64,000 nucleotides of DNA from Paenibacillus azoreducens (GTDB taxonomy: Bacteria > Bacillota > Bacilli > Paenibacillales > Paenibacillaceae). Each line of letters starts with the position of its first letter. Positions within the stretch are counted from its first letter, which is position 1. Below the pieces are notes generated by a model, which worked only from the letters and a program-made list of their open reading frames with translations, was not told the origin of the DNA and did not search any database. Below are positions 1 through 8,532 of the stretch, in pieces. Where the stretch lies: contig NZ_AP025343.1 of the NCBI RefSeq assembly GCF_021654775.1, forward strand, positions 1,448,501-1,512,500, read 5' to 3'. A program made the position numbers and the translations under genes.

Positions 1-875
1 TTACATACGGCGGTTACGTAGAACGCGAAAATGCGGTAAATTCGATTAAAACGGCATATGATCTCGGCATTAATTTTTTTGATACAGCAAATGTGTATGA
101 ACGAGGCGCGGCGGAGGAACTGGTTGGCGAAGCGCTGAAAGCGTATCCGCGTGAATCGTACGTGCTGGCGACCAAAGCCTTTTGGCCGATGGGCGACGGT
201 CCCAATGACCGCGGTTTGTCGCGCAAACATATCATGGAGCAGGCCCATGCCAGCTTGAAGCGGTTGAATCATGACTATGTGGATATTTTCTACTGCCACC
301 GTCATGACCCGGAAACGCCTCTCGAAGAAACGCTCCGTGCGCTCGACGACCTGGTTCGCCAAGGCAAAGTATTGTATGTGGGCGTGAGCGAATGGCAGGC
401 TTCGCAGATTGCCGAAGCGCTTGGCGTAGCCGATCGCTACCTGCTGGACCGGATCGTGGTGAACCAGCCGCAATACAACATGTTCGAGCGTTATATCGAA
501 AAAGAAATCATGCCGCTTTGCGAACGTTCCGGCATTGGCCAAGTGGTATTCTCGCCGCTGGCTCAAGGTCTGCTGACAGGCAAGTACACCTCCGCTTCGG
601 ATATTCCGCAGGATAGCCGCGCCGCCAAGCTCGAATGGATGCGCAAAGGCATCACCGAAGAAAAAATCAACAAGGTAAAGCAGCTGGAGGGCATTGCGGG
701 CGAACTCGGACTTTCCGTAGGCAATCTGGCTCTGGCCTGGATTCTGCGCAACAGCAATGTGGCCAGCGCGCTGGTTGGCGCAAGCCGTCCGGATCAGGTC
801 ACAGAAAATGCCAAGGCTTCCGGCGTGGAGCTGAGTGCAGAGGTAATCGACCGCATCGAGGAAATTTTGAAATAG
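1..875 (+). CDS. Aldo/keto reductase (5' truncated by window edge)
   Basis: This is an NAD(P)H-dependent aldo/keto reductase of the (beta/alpha)8 family that reduces aldehydes or ketones in the cytosol. The reading frame is open from base 3, so the true start lies upstream of the window and only a few dozen N-terminal residues are missing. The catalytic tetrad can be read: Asp and Tyr in FDTANVYERG, Lys in LATKAF, and His in YCHRHDP. The C-terminal segment with LVGASRPDQV resembles the cofactor-binding end of YghZ or Kv-beta-like members (AKR subfamily is inference). A hairpin terminator follows at 937-973. The natural substrate cannot be inferred because the upstream neighbour is outside the window. 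Confidence 0.9.
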   Translation, partial: TYGGYVERENAVNSIKTAYDLGINFFDTANVYERGAAEELVGEALKAYPRESYVLATKAFWPMGDGPNDRGLSRKHIMEQAHASLKRLNHDYVDIFYCHRHDPETPLEETLRALDDLVRQGKVLYVGVSEWQASQIAEALGVADRYLLDRIVVNQPQYNMFERYIEKEIMPLCERSGIGQVVFSPLAQGLLTGKYTSASDIPQDSRAAKLEWMRKGITEEKINKVKQLEGIAGELGLSVGNLALAWILRNSNVASALVGASRPDQVTENAKASGVELSAEVIDRIEEILK

Positions 876-936
876 ATAGCATATCGTGGGCGAAGTAATC
901 ATTGGTTTGAAGAGAACCTTTGATTGGCTTGCCATC

Positions 937-973
937 AAAAATAGCGGCTCATGTAATTGGGTCGCTATTTTTT
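937..973 (+). terminator. Rho-independent terminator after the aldo/keto reductase
   Basis: AAATAGCGGC pairs with GTCGCTATTT across a short loop and is followed by a run of six T. It sits about 60 bases after the aldo/keto reductase stop codon. Confidence 0.75.
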
Positions 974-1049
974 GTGTGTAAAAATATCTTCTCTTTGGAT
1001 TGTGGCCCTCTTCACGGGTTTCTTAGTGCGGTGCTGTCGCAATCTGTGC

Positions 1050-1300
1050 CCAATGTTTCGTTGGGGTATATCCCATATAAGCTAACGAAACAGAGAAGCG
1101 CTATTGCTGCTAAAAGGGAGCCGAATCCTGCGTAACGAAACTACATATCGTTATTTGGGCCAAAAGCGGTTTGATCTGCTCCAATTTTGGCGAATAACGA
1201 TGCACAGTTTCGTTAGGATATTTTAAGGCTGTATTTTGGCTTAATAGCGATATCCAGTTTCGTTAGAGCATCGCAATGTGATCCGTCCAGTTTCATTAGA
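1050..1300. repeat. Intergenic repeat cluster, CTAACGAAAC family (locus 1)
   Basis: At least four copies of a short motif lie in both orientations: CTAACGAAAC followed about 8-12 bases later by TATCGTTATT-like sequence, and its reverse complement ending in AGTTTCGTTAG. Forward copies are near 1081 and 1133 and reverse copies near 1190 and 1240. A degenerate copy with GTTTCGTTGG is near 1053 and another with GTTTCATTAG near 1290. The same family recurs at 55996-56180. No gene is supported in 876-1575; it holds the terminator, this cluster and an AT-rich stretch before the next gene. Confidence 0.8.
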
Positions 1301-1575
1301 GCGTCACAATGCAATCTGCCCGATTTTAAAGAGCATCACAATGTAAATGTACCCTGGTTGCGATAGAAAACAGCGATGGGAATATCTCCCTGATTTCCCA
1401 CGTAATAGCTATAAAAGGATGGTTATATTTGGTTTATGTAAAATGCGACGCTTACTTTTGTATAGTTTCTGTAAAATCATATACTTAGTAGATTCAAGTT
1501 TGATATAGTGTTCATCAAGGTAACCGGATACCAGGAACGATACATTTATTTTTACTTCAAGGCGGTGCAGACAAC

Positions 1576-4500
1576 TTGTTATCTCAAAAATGGACACGAA
1601 TGTTATTGGCAGTTCCACTTACGTTGAGCTTGTTTGGACAGGGAGTGCCAGCGGCTTCGGCGAGCAGCGACAGTTCCGCGCAGGCGCAGGAAAGTCCGGC
1701 AGCAAGCGGCACGGGCAGATGGATGTCCGGGGAATTTCACGTACATACGTTTCAATCGGATGATGCGCAGACTTCTTTGAAGGATGTGCTTGATCATGCA
1801 TTTGACAAATACGGCTTCGATTGGATCGCGACCGCGAATCATTTGCGGTCTTCGAAGCGTGACGATAAAGGGAATGATATTCCGGGTGGACCGATCCCGT
1901 TTTCCAAAGGGGCGATGGAATACGAGGTGCCCGAAATCAAGAAACTTCAGGAACAAGGCAAATATGCAGGAAAAATGATTTTCTCCGGTTTCGAATGGGA
2001 TATGCCAAGCCATGAGCATGTGTCCATCGGAATTTTGGGCAACGAGCCGAATTCGGAAGCGACGCTGAAGGCGGCGAATCAGTTCGAATATTTGTTTACG
2101 AACCGGGATGCTTCCTGGTTCGATCCGGCAGATGTCGCCGAGTGGAACCAGCAGGATCAGCGGGCGTACACTACGCATGCGGATGCCTTAACCGCCATTA
2201 GCTGGCTCAAAAATAAATTTCCGCAAACGAGCTACGTGATTCTGAACCATCCGTCCCGTATCGTAGGCAAATACACGATTGCGGACATCCGCGACCTGAA
2301 TAACCTGGCGCCGGATATCGTGTTCGGGATGGAAGGCATGATCGGAGGTCAGATGGAGCCGGACCGGGGGGGTTATAATACGCCTTATACTTCGGCCGAC
2401 CCCCTGTTAGACCCGAAGGCCAAAAACAGATCTTACGGCGGTACGGACTACATGGTCGCCAAGGTCGGAGGCGTATGGGATGCATTGCTTGGCGAAGGGC
2501 GTCATTTTTGGAATTTCGCCAACTCGGATTTTCATTTTAAAATCAGGGGACCTTATTCGAGCGGATATTGGCCTGGGGAATATTCCAGGAACTATACCTG
2601 GACCGAAGGCAGCGACATGCAGTCGATCCTGAACGGTCTCCGATCGGGTAAATCCTTCTCCGTCTACGGAGATTTGATCAATGAACTGGATTTCCATGCC
2701 GCAAACGGCGGGGCGAAAGCCGATATGGGCGGCGATCTGCAGGTGACGGAAGGCGATGACGTCGAGCTTACGATCCGCTTCAAGAGCCCGGAAACGAATC
2801 ATTACGAATCGCCGGTAGACAGCGGGATATCCGGGCATGCGGTTCCGCAGGTCGATCATGTGGATCTGATTGCCGGGGACGTCACCGGAAAAACCGAGCC
2901 GGGAACTCCTGAATACAGCAAAGACACCAATGATTCCACCAAAGTGATCGCGACCTTCACAAGCAAAGATTGGACGACGGACAGCGAAGGTTACAACGTG
3001 ATCAAATACACAGTGAAATCCGCGGAGAAAAACCAATATTTCCGGTTAAGAGGCACTAATCTCGGCATGAATGTGGAAGGCGAGACCAAGGACGGCAATC
3101 CGCTGCTTGATCCGGTTACCGATGAAGCCGATAACGATACGCGTTTTAATGCGATCAACGACCGCAATTATAAGGATCTTTGGTTTTATTCGAACCCAGT
3201 GTTTGTGACGGTTGCCCCGAATGACCAATTTGCGGTTGAGGCAGCTAAAAGTGCTCTGGATCTGGGCGACTTAAGCTCTGTTACTACAGATATTTCTTTG
3301 CCGACTGAAGGTGAGCGCGGCACAAGCATACAGTGGACAAGCTCGCATCCGGACGTGATCGCAAATGATGGAAAGCTTGGAAATCGGCCGGAAAATAACA
3401 TATTGGTAACGCTGACCGCCGAAATTACGCGCGGCAGCGCGAAGGTAACCAAAACATTCCTGGCGGTAGTAGCCGGTATGAATCCTGCGACCGTTGAACT
3501 GCACAGCGCTATGTTTACCGCAGATGGAAAACCTTATGCTGATGGTGCGTGGACGAATCAGAGCGTGACGGCCAGCGTTTATGCCGATGTACATGAGCCG
3601 AGCACATCGGTGACCCTGGAGTTGTCGCAGGACGGCGGACAAACTTATGAGCCTTATACCGCTAATGAACCGCTTGTTTATGAGGAAGAAGGGGAGCGGC
3701 AGCTGCTGTTCCGGGCGACGGACGAAACGAATGTTCAAACGCTCTTGCCGTTAAAGATCAAAATCGATAAGACGCCGCCGGTGATCACTCTTATCGGTGC
3801 CGAAACGGTAACGCTGACCGTCGGTGATCAATACAAGGAGCAGGGGGCGAAAGTCACTGATCCGGTTGGAGTACCGGAAGAGGTTGTTATTACTGGGGAA
3901 GTCAATACCTCGGTTTCAGGCCAATATACGGTGCTTTACAATGCTAAAGATGCCGCAGGCAACGCTGCCGCGGAAGTAAAACGAACCGTTATTGTGAAGG
4001 AGAAGGACAGCGGTATGCCGCCTGCAGGGGGAGGTTCCAATGCCGGAGGCGGAACTGGAAACGGCGGTTCCGGCAGCGTAACGCCAACACCGCCAACGAC
4101 GACTTCGCCTTCCACACCTCCACCAACGCCATCCGTTCCGGAAGGTCCCAAACCGCTGCCATCCGCACAAGCCGATGTATCAGCTGCCCATGGTTCAACG
4201 GGAAGCATACCGGATGTCGCGAAATGGACGATTCCGGCAGGGGCGGTCCAGGTGGACCGTCAATTGAATGTAGCTGTCGTGACGGATAGCGGGGTGCCGT
4301 CTACGGGAACGCATAAAGTTATTGGTCCGGTTGTTGCTTTCACGAGCGCATCTGGCGGTACGCTTGCCAAACCGATGGATCTGACGCTTCACTATGATCC
4401 GAAGCAGCTCCCTTCTTCGCAGAAGCCAGCCGTATACTACTACAACGAATCCAGACATGCCTGGGTGTACCTTGGAGGGAAAGTAAACCCGGACGGCATG

Positions 4501-5112
4501 ATCACGGTTGAAACGAAGCATTTGGCAAAATACGCCGTGTTTGGTTTTGAGCCGGCAGCATTTACGGATTTGACCGGACATTGGGGAAGCCCGTTTGTGG
4601 ATCGTCTGGCAGGAATGGACGTGATTCGCGGTTACGACGAGCATTTATTCCATCCGGAGGATCAGGTGACGAGAGTACAGTTTGCGGTTATGCTCTCCAA
4701 AGCTCTGGGACTTGCGGTTGACGGGGACAACCTGTCGTTTGCCGACCGGAACCAGATTCCGGCCTGGGCCAAGGCGGATGTGGCGGCGCTTGTGAAAGCC
4801 GGATTGATTAGCGGATATTCAGGCAAGGAAGGCCTGGCTTTTAAACCGGATCAAGTCATCACGAGAGCCGAGATGGCCGTTATGCTGGATAAAGCGCTGC
4901 AGAGCGCGGGTGTGAATGCAGCTGTAAGTGCAAGCCCTGCATTTAGGGATGCGTCGCAGATTCCGGCTTGGGCCGCCGCATCGGTTCAATCTCTTACGGC
5001 AGCCGGGATTATTCAAGGTTACGGGGATCAGACCTTCCGTGCCCAAAGTCATGCGACCAGAGCGGAAGCTGCATCGATGCTGTACAAATGGCTTGAAGCC
5101 ATGAACATTTAA
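1576..5112 (+). CDS. Secreted PHP-domain (CehA/McbA-like) phosphoesterase with SLH anchor
   Basis: This large exported protein (1178 aa) is probably held on the cell wall. It begins at a TTG with an AAGGCGG-like site upstream and has a clear signal peptide ending near residue 30. Residues about 50-390 form a PHP-type metallohydrolase domain: the metal-binding H-x-H lies at H55/H57 (EFHVHTF), followed by IATANHL, ILNHPSR and NSDFHF. These fit CehA/McbA-like metal-dependent phosphoesterases. Bacterial Ig-like segments follow, including a DUF5011-like stretch beginning DKTPPVITLIG, then a Gly/Pro/Thr-rich linker. Three SLH repeats occupy residues about 996-1178, with TDLTGHWG starting the first. 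SLH repeats bind secondary wall polymer. The substrate is unknown; an extracellular phosphodiester or phosphorylated glycan is a guess. Confidence 0.85.
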   Translation: MLSQKWTRMLLAVPLTLSLFGQGVPAASASSDSSAQAQESPAASGTGRWMSGEFHVHTFQSDDAQTSLKDVLDHAFDKYGFDWIATANHLRSSKRDDKGNDIPGGPIPFSKGAMEYEVPEIKKLQEQGKYAGKMIFSGFEWDMPSHEHVSIGILGNEPNSEATLKAANQFEYLFTNRDASWFDPADVAEWNQQDQRAYTTHADALTAISWLKNKFPQTSYVILNHPSRIVGKYTIADIRDLNNLAPDIVFGMEGMIGGQMEPDRGGYNTPYTSADPLLDPKAKNRSYGGTDYMVAKVGGVWDALLGEGRHFWNFANSDFHFKIRGPYSSGYWPGEYSRNYTWTEGSDMQSILNGLRSGKSFSVYGDLINELDFHAANGGAKADMGGDLQVTEGDDVELTIRFKSPETNHYESPVDSGISGHAVPQVDHVDLIAGDVTGKTEPGTPEYSKDTNDSTKVIATFTSKDWTTDSEGYNVIKYTVKSAEKNQYFRLRGTNLGMNVEGETKDGNPLLDPVTDEADNDTRFNAINDRNYKDLWFYSNPVFVTVAPNDQFAVEAAKSALDLGDLSSVTTDISLPTEGERGTSIQWTSSHPDVIANDGKLGNRPENNILVTLTAEITRGSAKVTKTFLAVVAGMNPATVELHSAMFTADGKPYADGAWTNQSVTASVYADVHEPSTSVTLELSQDGGQTYEPYTANEPLVYEEEGERQLLFRATDETNVQTLLPLKIKIDKTPPVITLIGAETVTLTVGDQYKEQGAKVTDPVGVPEEVVITGEVNTSVSGQYTVLYNAKDAAGNAAAEVKRTVIVKEKDSGMPPAGGGSNAGGGTGNGGSGSVTPTPPTTTSPSTPPPTPSVPEGPKPLPSAQADVSAAHGSTGSIPDVAKWTIPAGAVQVDRQLNVAVVTDSGVPSTGTHKVIGPVVAFTSASGGTLAKPMDLTLHYDPKQLPSSQKPAVYYYNESRHAWVYLGGKVNPDGMITVETKHLAKYAVFGFEPAAFTDLTGHWGSPFVDRLAGMDVIRGYDEHLFHPEDQVTRVQFAVMLSKALGLAVDGDNLSFADRNQIPAWAKADVAALVKAGLISGYSGKEGLAFKPDQVITRAEMAVMLDKALQSAGVNAAVSASPAFRDASQIPAWAAASVQSLTAAGIIQGYGDQTFRAQSHATRAEAASMLYKWLEAMNI

Positions 5113-5129
5113 TTATACGACGTAAAAGA

Positions 5130-5160
5130 GGAAGCCTGCTGATCCTATCAGCAGGCTTCC
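5130..5160 (+). terminator. Hairpin after the PHP/SLH gene
   Basis: A perfect 14-bp stem, GGAAGCCTGCTGAT with its complement, is closed by a 3-base loop 18 bases after the stop codon. There is no clear T run after it, so it may act as an mRNA 3' stabiliser as well as a terminator. Confidence 0.6.
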
Positions 5161-5476
5161 GGCATGATATGCACTGGATTTAAGGCGCTGCCGCTGTGCC
5201 GGATCTTTTTAAGATAATGTTTAATTGGAGCTGAGGCGCAAAGTTTTTTATCTACTCAACAGGTTTCGCAAGCTTCGTTTACATAACCAAGCCTCTTATT
5301 TAACAATCGGAAAACAATTTGTCCATACGATGGAAAGAGAAGGAAGCTCCATTCAAGCTGAGTCGCCGACCGCGCGCAGCTTCCCGCACGCGGTGTGGCG
5401 TTGCATGACGAGGGCCACCGCCAAAAATTGCGGAAAGCATACGGGATAATCGAATCTTACGAAGGAGGCTGCATTT
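5161..5476. other. Non-coding leader region upstream of glpP
   Basis: No convincing gene is present between the PHP/SLH hairpin and glpP. A possible long-range hairpin joins GGAAGCT (about 5342-5348) and AGCTTCC (about 5379-5385), followed by GC-rich sequence before the ribosome site at about 5462. This could be an autoregulatory leader, but the evidence is weak. Confidence 0.3.
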
Positions 5477-6088
5477 ATGCATGGCTTGATGACTAAAGAG
5501 GAATTTTACAAGCGGCTTACCGAACATAAGCGCATCGCCTCGGTCAAAGATCCGCGGCATATCGAGCTCGCTCTGAAACGGCGGAATCAGCTAAGCGGCA
5601 TTTTTTTGTTAATGGGACATATCGGAGTGGTAAAGGGATACGTTAATGTGTTCCAGGAGCACGGACTGCCTGTTTTCATGCATTTGGAGAAAATCGGAGG
5701 TCTCAGCACCGATCACTACGGGCTCGACTATTTGGCCAAAAGCATCCGGCCTTACGGGATCATTTCCACCAAAACCAATGTCGTCAAAAATGCGAAAAAA
5801 ATGGGACTGCTTACCGTCCAGCGTTTTTTTCTCGTCGATAGCGAAGGATTGGACAATATCGCCAAAAGCATTTCGCAAACCGAACCGGATATTATTGAAC
5901 TGATGCCTGCCCGGATCCCGGATATGATCTGCAAAGTGAAGTCTTTTACATCGATCCCGATCATAACGGGCGGGTTATTATATGAGGAATCCCACTGCGA
6001 AGACTGCCTGAACCATGGTGCAACCGCGATCTCTTCCTCGAGGCCGGAGCTGTGGGGCAAGCCGGGGAGAAAGTTGATGCAGATTTAA
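5477..6088 (+). CDS. glpP: GlpP-type glycerol-3-phosphate responsive antiterminator
   Basis: This 203-aa cytoplasmic protein fits the GlpP family, RNA-binding regulators that, when bound to glycerol-3-phosphate, prevent termination in leader mRNAs of glycerol and glycerol-phosphate genes. Matching segments include an N-terminal region with KDPRHIELAL, the central LLMGHIGVVKGYVN and FMHLEKIGGL stretch, IISTKTNVVKNAKK, and IIELMPARIPDMI followed by PIITGGLL. The length is close to the roughly 190-aa family norm. The ATG is preceded by GAAGGAGG. A strong hairpin terminator sits directly downstream, ahead of a Ugp-like importer, which suggests the regulator's target lies right beside it (inference). 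Confidence 0.88.
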   Translation: MHGLMTKEEFYKRLTEHKRIASVKDPRHIELALKRRNQLSGIFLLMGHIGVVKGYVNVFQEHGLPVFMHLEKIGGLSTDHYGLDYLAKSIRPYGIISTKTNVVKNAKKMGLLTVQRFFLVDSEGLDNIAKSISQTEPDIIELMPARIPDMICKVKSFTSIPIITGGLLYEESHCEDCLNHGATAISSSRPELWGKPGRKLMQI

Positions 6089-6164
6089 TCTTTTGCCGGA
6101 ATAGTTTTAACACTTGTCCTTTATATTGGTTTTAACAAGTAAATAAAACGGTTGGAGCTTTGGA

Positions 6165-6222
6165 GAAACCTGATCTGCTGCGGGTGTGTGTAGTCACCGG
6201 CAGTACTTCAGGTTTCTTTTTT
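6165..6222 (+). promoter_or_regulatory. Leader terminator between glpP and the Ugp-like importer, probable GlpP target
   Basis: GAAACCTGA (6165-6173) pairs with TCAGGTTTC (6208-6216). Inner pairing is CTGC with GCAG and GGTG with CACC. Six T residues follow (6217-6222). The structure lies about 40 bases before the binding-protein start. It could be only the 3' terminator of glpP. Its position between a GlpP antiterminator and a putative glycerol-phosphate importer makes a regulated leader terminator attractive. Confidence 0.65.
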
Positions 6223-6261
6223 GCTGCTTCCGGCCAGATTCTACAAAAATAGGGTGGAGGA

Positions 6262-7581
6262 ATGACTGTGTTTAAGAAGAAAATCACGGCTTTTACGCTT
6301 GCGGCTCTGATGGCGGTATCATTGGCAGGTTGCGGTTCAGGCGGTACGGACAACGCTGAAGGCGAAGGAAAGGCTGAAGCTGCCGGATCATCCAAGAAAG
6401 TTGTCATCAAATACTGGTACGCCTACGGGGACAAAATCGAGGAAGCAAAGCTGCACATGGTCAAAACCTTTAACGAATCGCAGGATAAATACGAAGTCGT
6501 AGCCGAACATCAGGGCGGATATGATGATCTTCATGCCAAAGTGCAGGCGGCTTTCGCTGCAGGCAATGCCCCGGCCGTTACGGATCTGGAGATTGCCTCG
6601 ACCGGCGTATTCGCCAATTCCGGCATGCTGGAAGAGCTGACGCCATATGTGGAAAAGGATAAGGATCAGGTGAAGCTGGATGATTTTATTCCGGGTCTGA
6701 TGGGGAATGCCTACGTGAACGGCAAGCTGTATGGGCTTCCTTTTATGCGCAGTACCCCGATTATGTATAAAAACGTGACGATGCTGAAAAATGCCGGGCT
6801 CGATCCCGCCGGTCCAAAAACATGGGAGGAGTTAGAGCAATACTCGCGTGTACTGAAGGAAAAAGGCAAGATTGGCATGACAATTCCGGTGGATATTTGG
6901 TATTACGAAGCGCTTGTTGCGCAAAGCGGCGGCCGCATGCTGAGCGAAGACGGCAAAACGGCTGCGTTCAACGATGCTGCCGGAGTTGCGCCGGTTGAGT
7001 TCTGGAAAAAGCTCTCCAGCGAAGGGCTCATCAAAATGCCTGTCGGCGACGAAGCCGGAGCGACTGCGGGCAAAGACTGGGCGAATCAAATGTCCGCCTT
7101 CAAAATCGGTTCGACTGCGGGCGTAGCTGAAAGCTTGGAAATCGCCAAAGGCAACGGCTTCGAGCTGCAAACGGCATTTATGCCAGCCAACAAGGATTAC
7201 GGCGTTCCGACAGGCGGCTGCCAGTTGGTCATCACATCCAAGAGCAAGCCTGAAGAAAAGGAAGCAGCATGGGAGTTTATTAAATGGATGACTTCCAAGG
7301 AAAACACGATTTACCAGCACAAGCATGTCGGCTATTTGCCAACCCGTACATCCGCTGCGGAAAGCGAAGAGCTTCAAGAGCATTTCAAGCAATTCCCGCA
7401 ATATAAGGTCGCTGTTGACCAACTTCAATATGCAAGACCGCGTCCGATGGAGAACGCTTATCCGGAAGTAGCCAATATTTTGAGCGACGCCATTCAAAAA
7501 GCGATCATCGATCCGAACACTTCACCGCAGGACGCCTTGAATCAAGCGGCAGAGAAAGCAAACAAACTGCTTGCCAAATAA
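6262..7581 (+). CDS. ugpB: Extracellular solute-binding lipoprotein, UgpB-like
   Basis: This is the substrate-capture lipoprotein of an ABC importer. A signal peptide ends in the lipobox LAGC, so it is anchored in the membrane outer leaflet. The mature part is a cluster-B type binding protein of about 415 aa with segments found in UgpB-type proteins: AEHQGGYDDLHAKVQAAFAA near the start, KLYGLPF, the GYLPTR motif and RPRPMENAYPEV near the end. The ATG at 6262 is only one base from GGTGGAGG, so the GTG two codons later (6268) may be the real start. The glpP neighbour supports glycerol-3-phosphate or glycerophosphodiester as ligand. A maltodextrin-type sugar remains possible. Confidence 0.8.
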   Translation: MTVFKKKITAFTLAALMAVSLAGCGSGGTDNAEGEGKAEAAGSSKKVVIKYWYAYGDKIEEAKLHMVKTFNESQDKYEVVAEHQGGYDDLHAKVQAAFAAGNAPAVTDLEIASTGVFANSGMLEELTPYVEKDKDQVKLDDFIPGLMGNAYVNGKLYGLPFMRSTPIMYKNVTMLKNAGLDPAGPKTWEELEQYSRVLKEKGKIGMTIPVDIWYYEALVAQSGGRMLSEDGKTAAFNDAAGVAPVEFWKKLSSEGLIKMPVGDEAGATAGKDWANQMSAFKIGSTAGVAESLEIAKGNGFELQTAFMPANKDYGVPTGGCQLVITSKSKPEEKEAAWEFIKWMTSKENTIYQHKHVGYLPTRTSAAESEELQEHFKQFPQYKVAVDQLQYARPRPMENAYPEVANILSDAIQKAIIDPNTSPQDALNQAAEKANKLLAK

Positions 7582-7614
7582 GAATTTGCGTTCATCCTGA
7601 CATAAGAAAGGATC

Positions 7615-8532
7615 ATGCTCAATATGGCGGTAGACAACTGGCTCGAGGACATCAAGGTTGTTATTTTCGATATGGACGGTACTTTGTATCAGGAAGATAC
7701 CTATATGGAGCGGTATATTCGTTATCTGTTGGAAGGGACAGCGCATGAAGCGGACACGGAGACGGCGGTTGGCATGGGAAAAGCGTTGCGATCCGGAGAG
7801 CAGGTTTTCGGGTTCGGCCACTTTTACCATCTGCAGGATGACCTGCTGGTGATCCGGCTGGAAGACGGATTGGCGCGCGGATATGCATGGGACGGTTCAT
7901 CCGTCCCTGTCCGCAAAAAGGTATACAAGTTCGAATCCATCCCTGCTGCGGATTTGCTGCATATCGGTGATCCATGGGGCATCGTGACCATGTTCAGCCG
8001 CAAATACAAGCTTCCGGAGACGAAGCTGGCTGAAGCTTTTGACAGGGTGCGCAAGGAAATGCTTGCCGCACCCTACCGCTTCGAGATTCACGGTGGTTTG
8101 ATGCAAGCAATAGAACAACTCGGTGTGGAGAAAAAAGTGCTTATGACCAATACGCATTCAGAGTCTGGCGCCGAATTTTTGAATTTTATGCAGATACGCC
8201 ATGTATTTGACGAAATCTACTGCGGGGCGGGAAAGCCGGCGGGATTGGAGAGCTATCTGGCTTCCCTGCTCCGGCAGGGATACAAGGAGTATGAAATTTT
8301 GTCGGTCGGGGATAACCCATGGAATGATCTGCATCCGGTGAAACGGATCGGAGGCCGGACCTGCTTTATTTCCCCGTATCCAAGCCATGATCCCGAAACA
8401 TGGGATTTGCGGCTTGCGACATTGGATGAACTTGAACGGCTCATGCGTGCGATTGCAGAGCGGCAAATGAAGGAGGAAATTGACGATGGCACGGATTCTG
8501 CTGAAGGGAATCTGCAAGGAATTCAAGGATGA
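7615..8532 (+). CDS. HAD-superfamily hydrolase within the Ugp-like operon
   Basis: This 305-aa cytosolic haloacid-dehalogenase-type phosphatase has motif I DMDGT with the nucleophile Asp, motif II LMTNTH, a Lys in GAGKPAG, and motif IV GDNPWND. The insertion between motif I and the core is larger than in minimal HADs. It lies between the binding protein and the ATPase genes and overlaps the ATPase start by 47 bases, so it is almost certainly co-transcribed and may dephosphorylate or detoxify the imported phosphorylated compound (inference). The ATG at 7615 follows AGAAAGGA closely; an internal ATG at 7624 is an alternative start. It occupies the place often held by a glycerophosphodiesterase in other ugp operons. 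Confidence 0.82.
   Translation: MLNMAVDNWLEDIKVVIFDMDGTLYQEDTYMERYIRYLLEGTAHEADTETAVGMGKALRSGEQVFGFGHFYHLQDDLLVIRLEDGLARGYAWDGSSVPVRKKVYKFESIPAADLLHIGDPWGIVTMFSRKYKLPETKLAEAFDRVRKEMLAAPYRFEIHGGLMQAIEQLGVEKKVLMTNTHSESGAEFLNFMQIRHVFDEIYCGAGKPAGLESYLASLLRQGYKEYEILSVGDNPWNDLHPVKRIGGRTCFISPYPSHDPETWDLRLATLDELERLMRAIAERQMKEEIDDGTDSAEGNLQGIQG

Noticed and set aside
5225..5449. Small open frame upstream of glpP
   Set aside because: It has no plausible ribosome site, its translation is basic and low in hydrophobic pattern, and it covers a possible leader hairpin.
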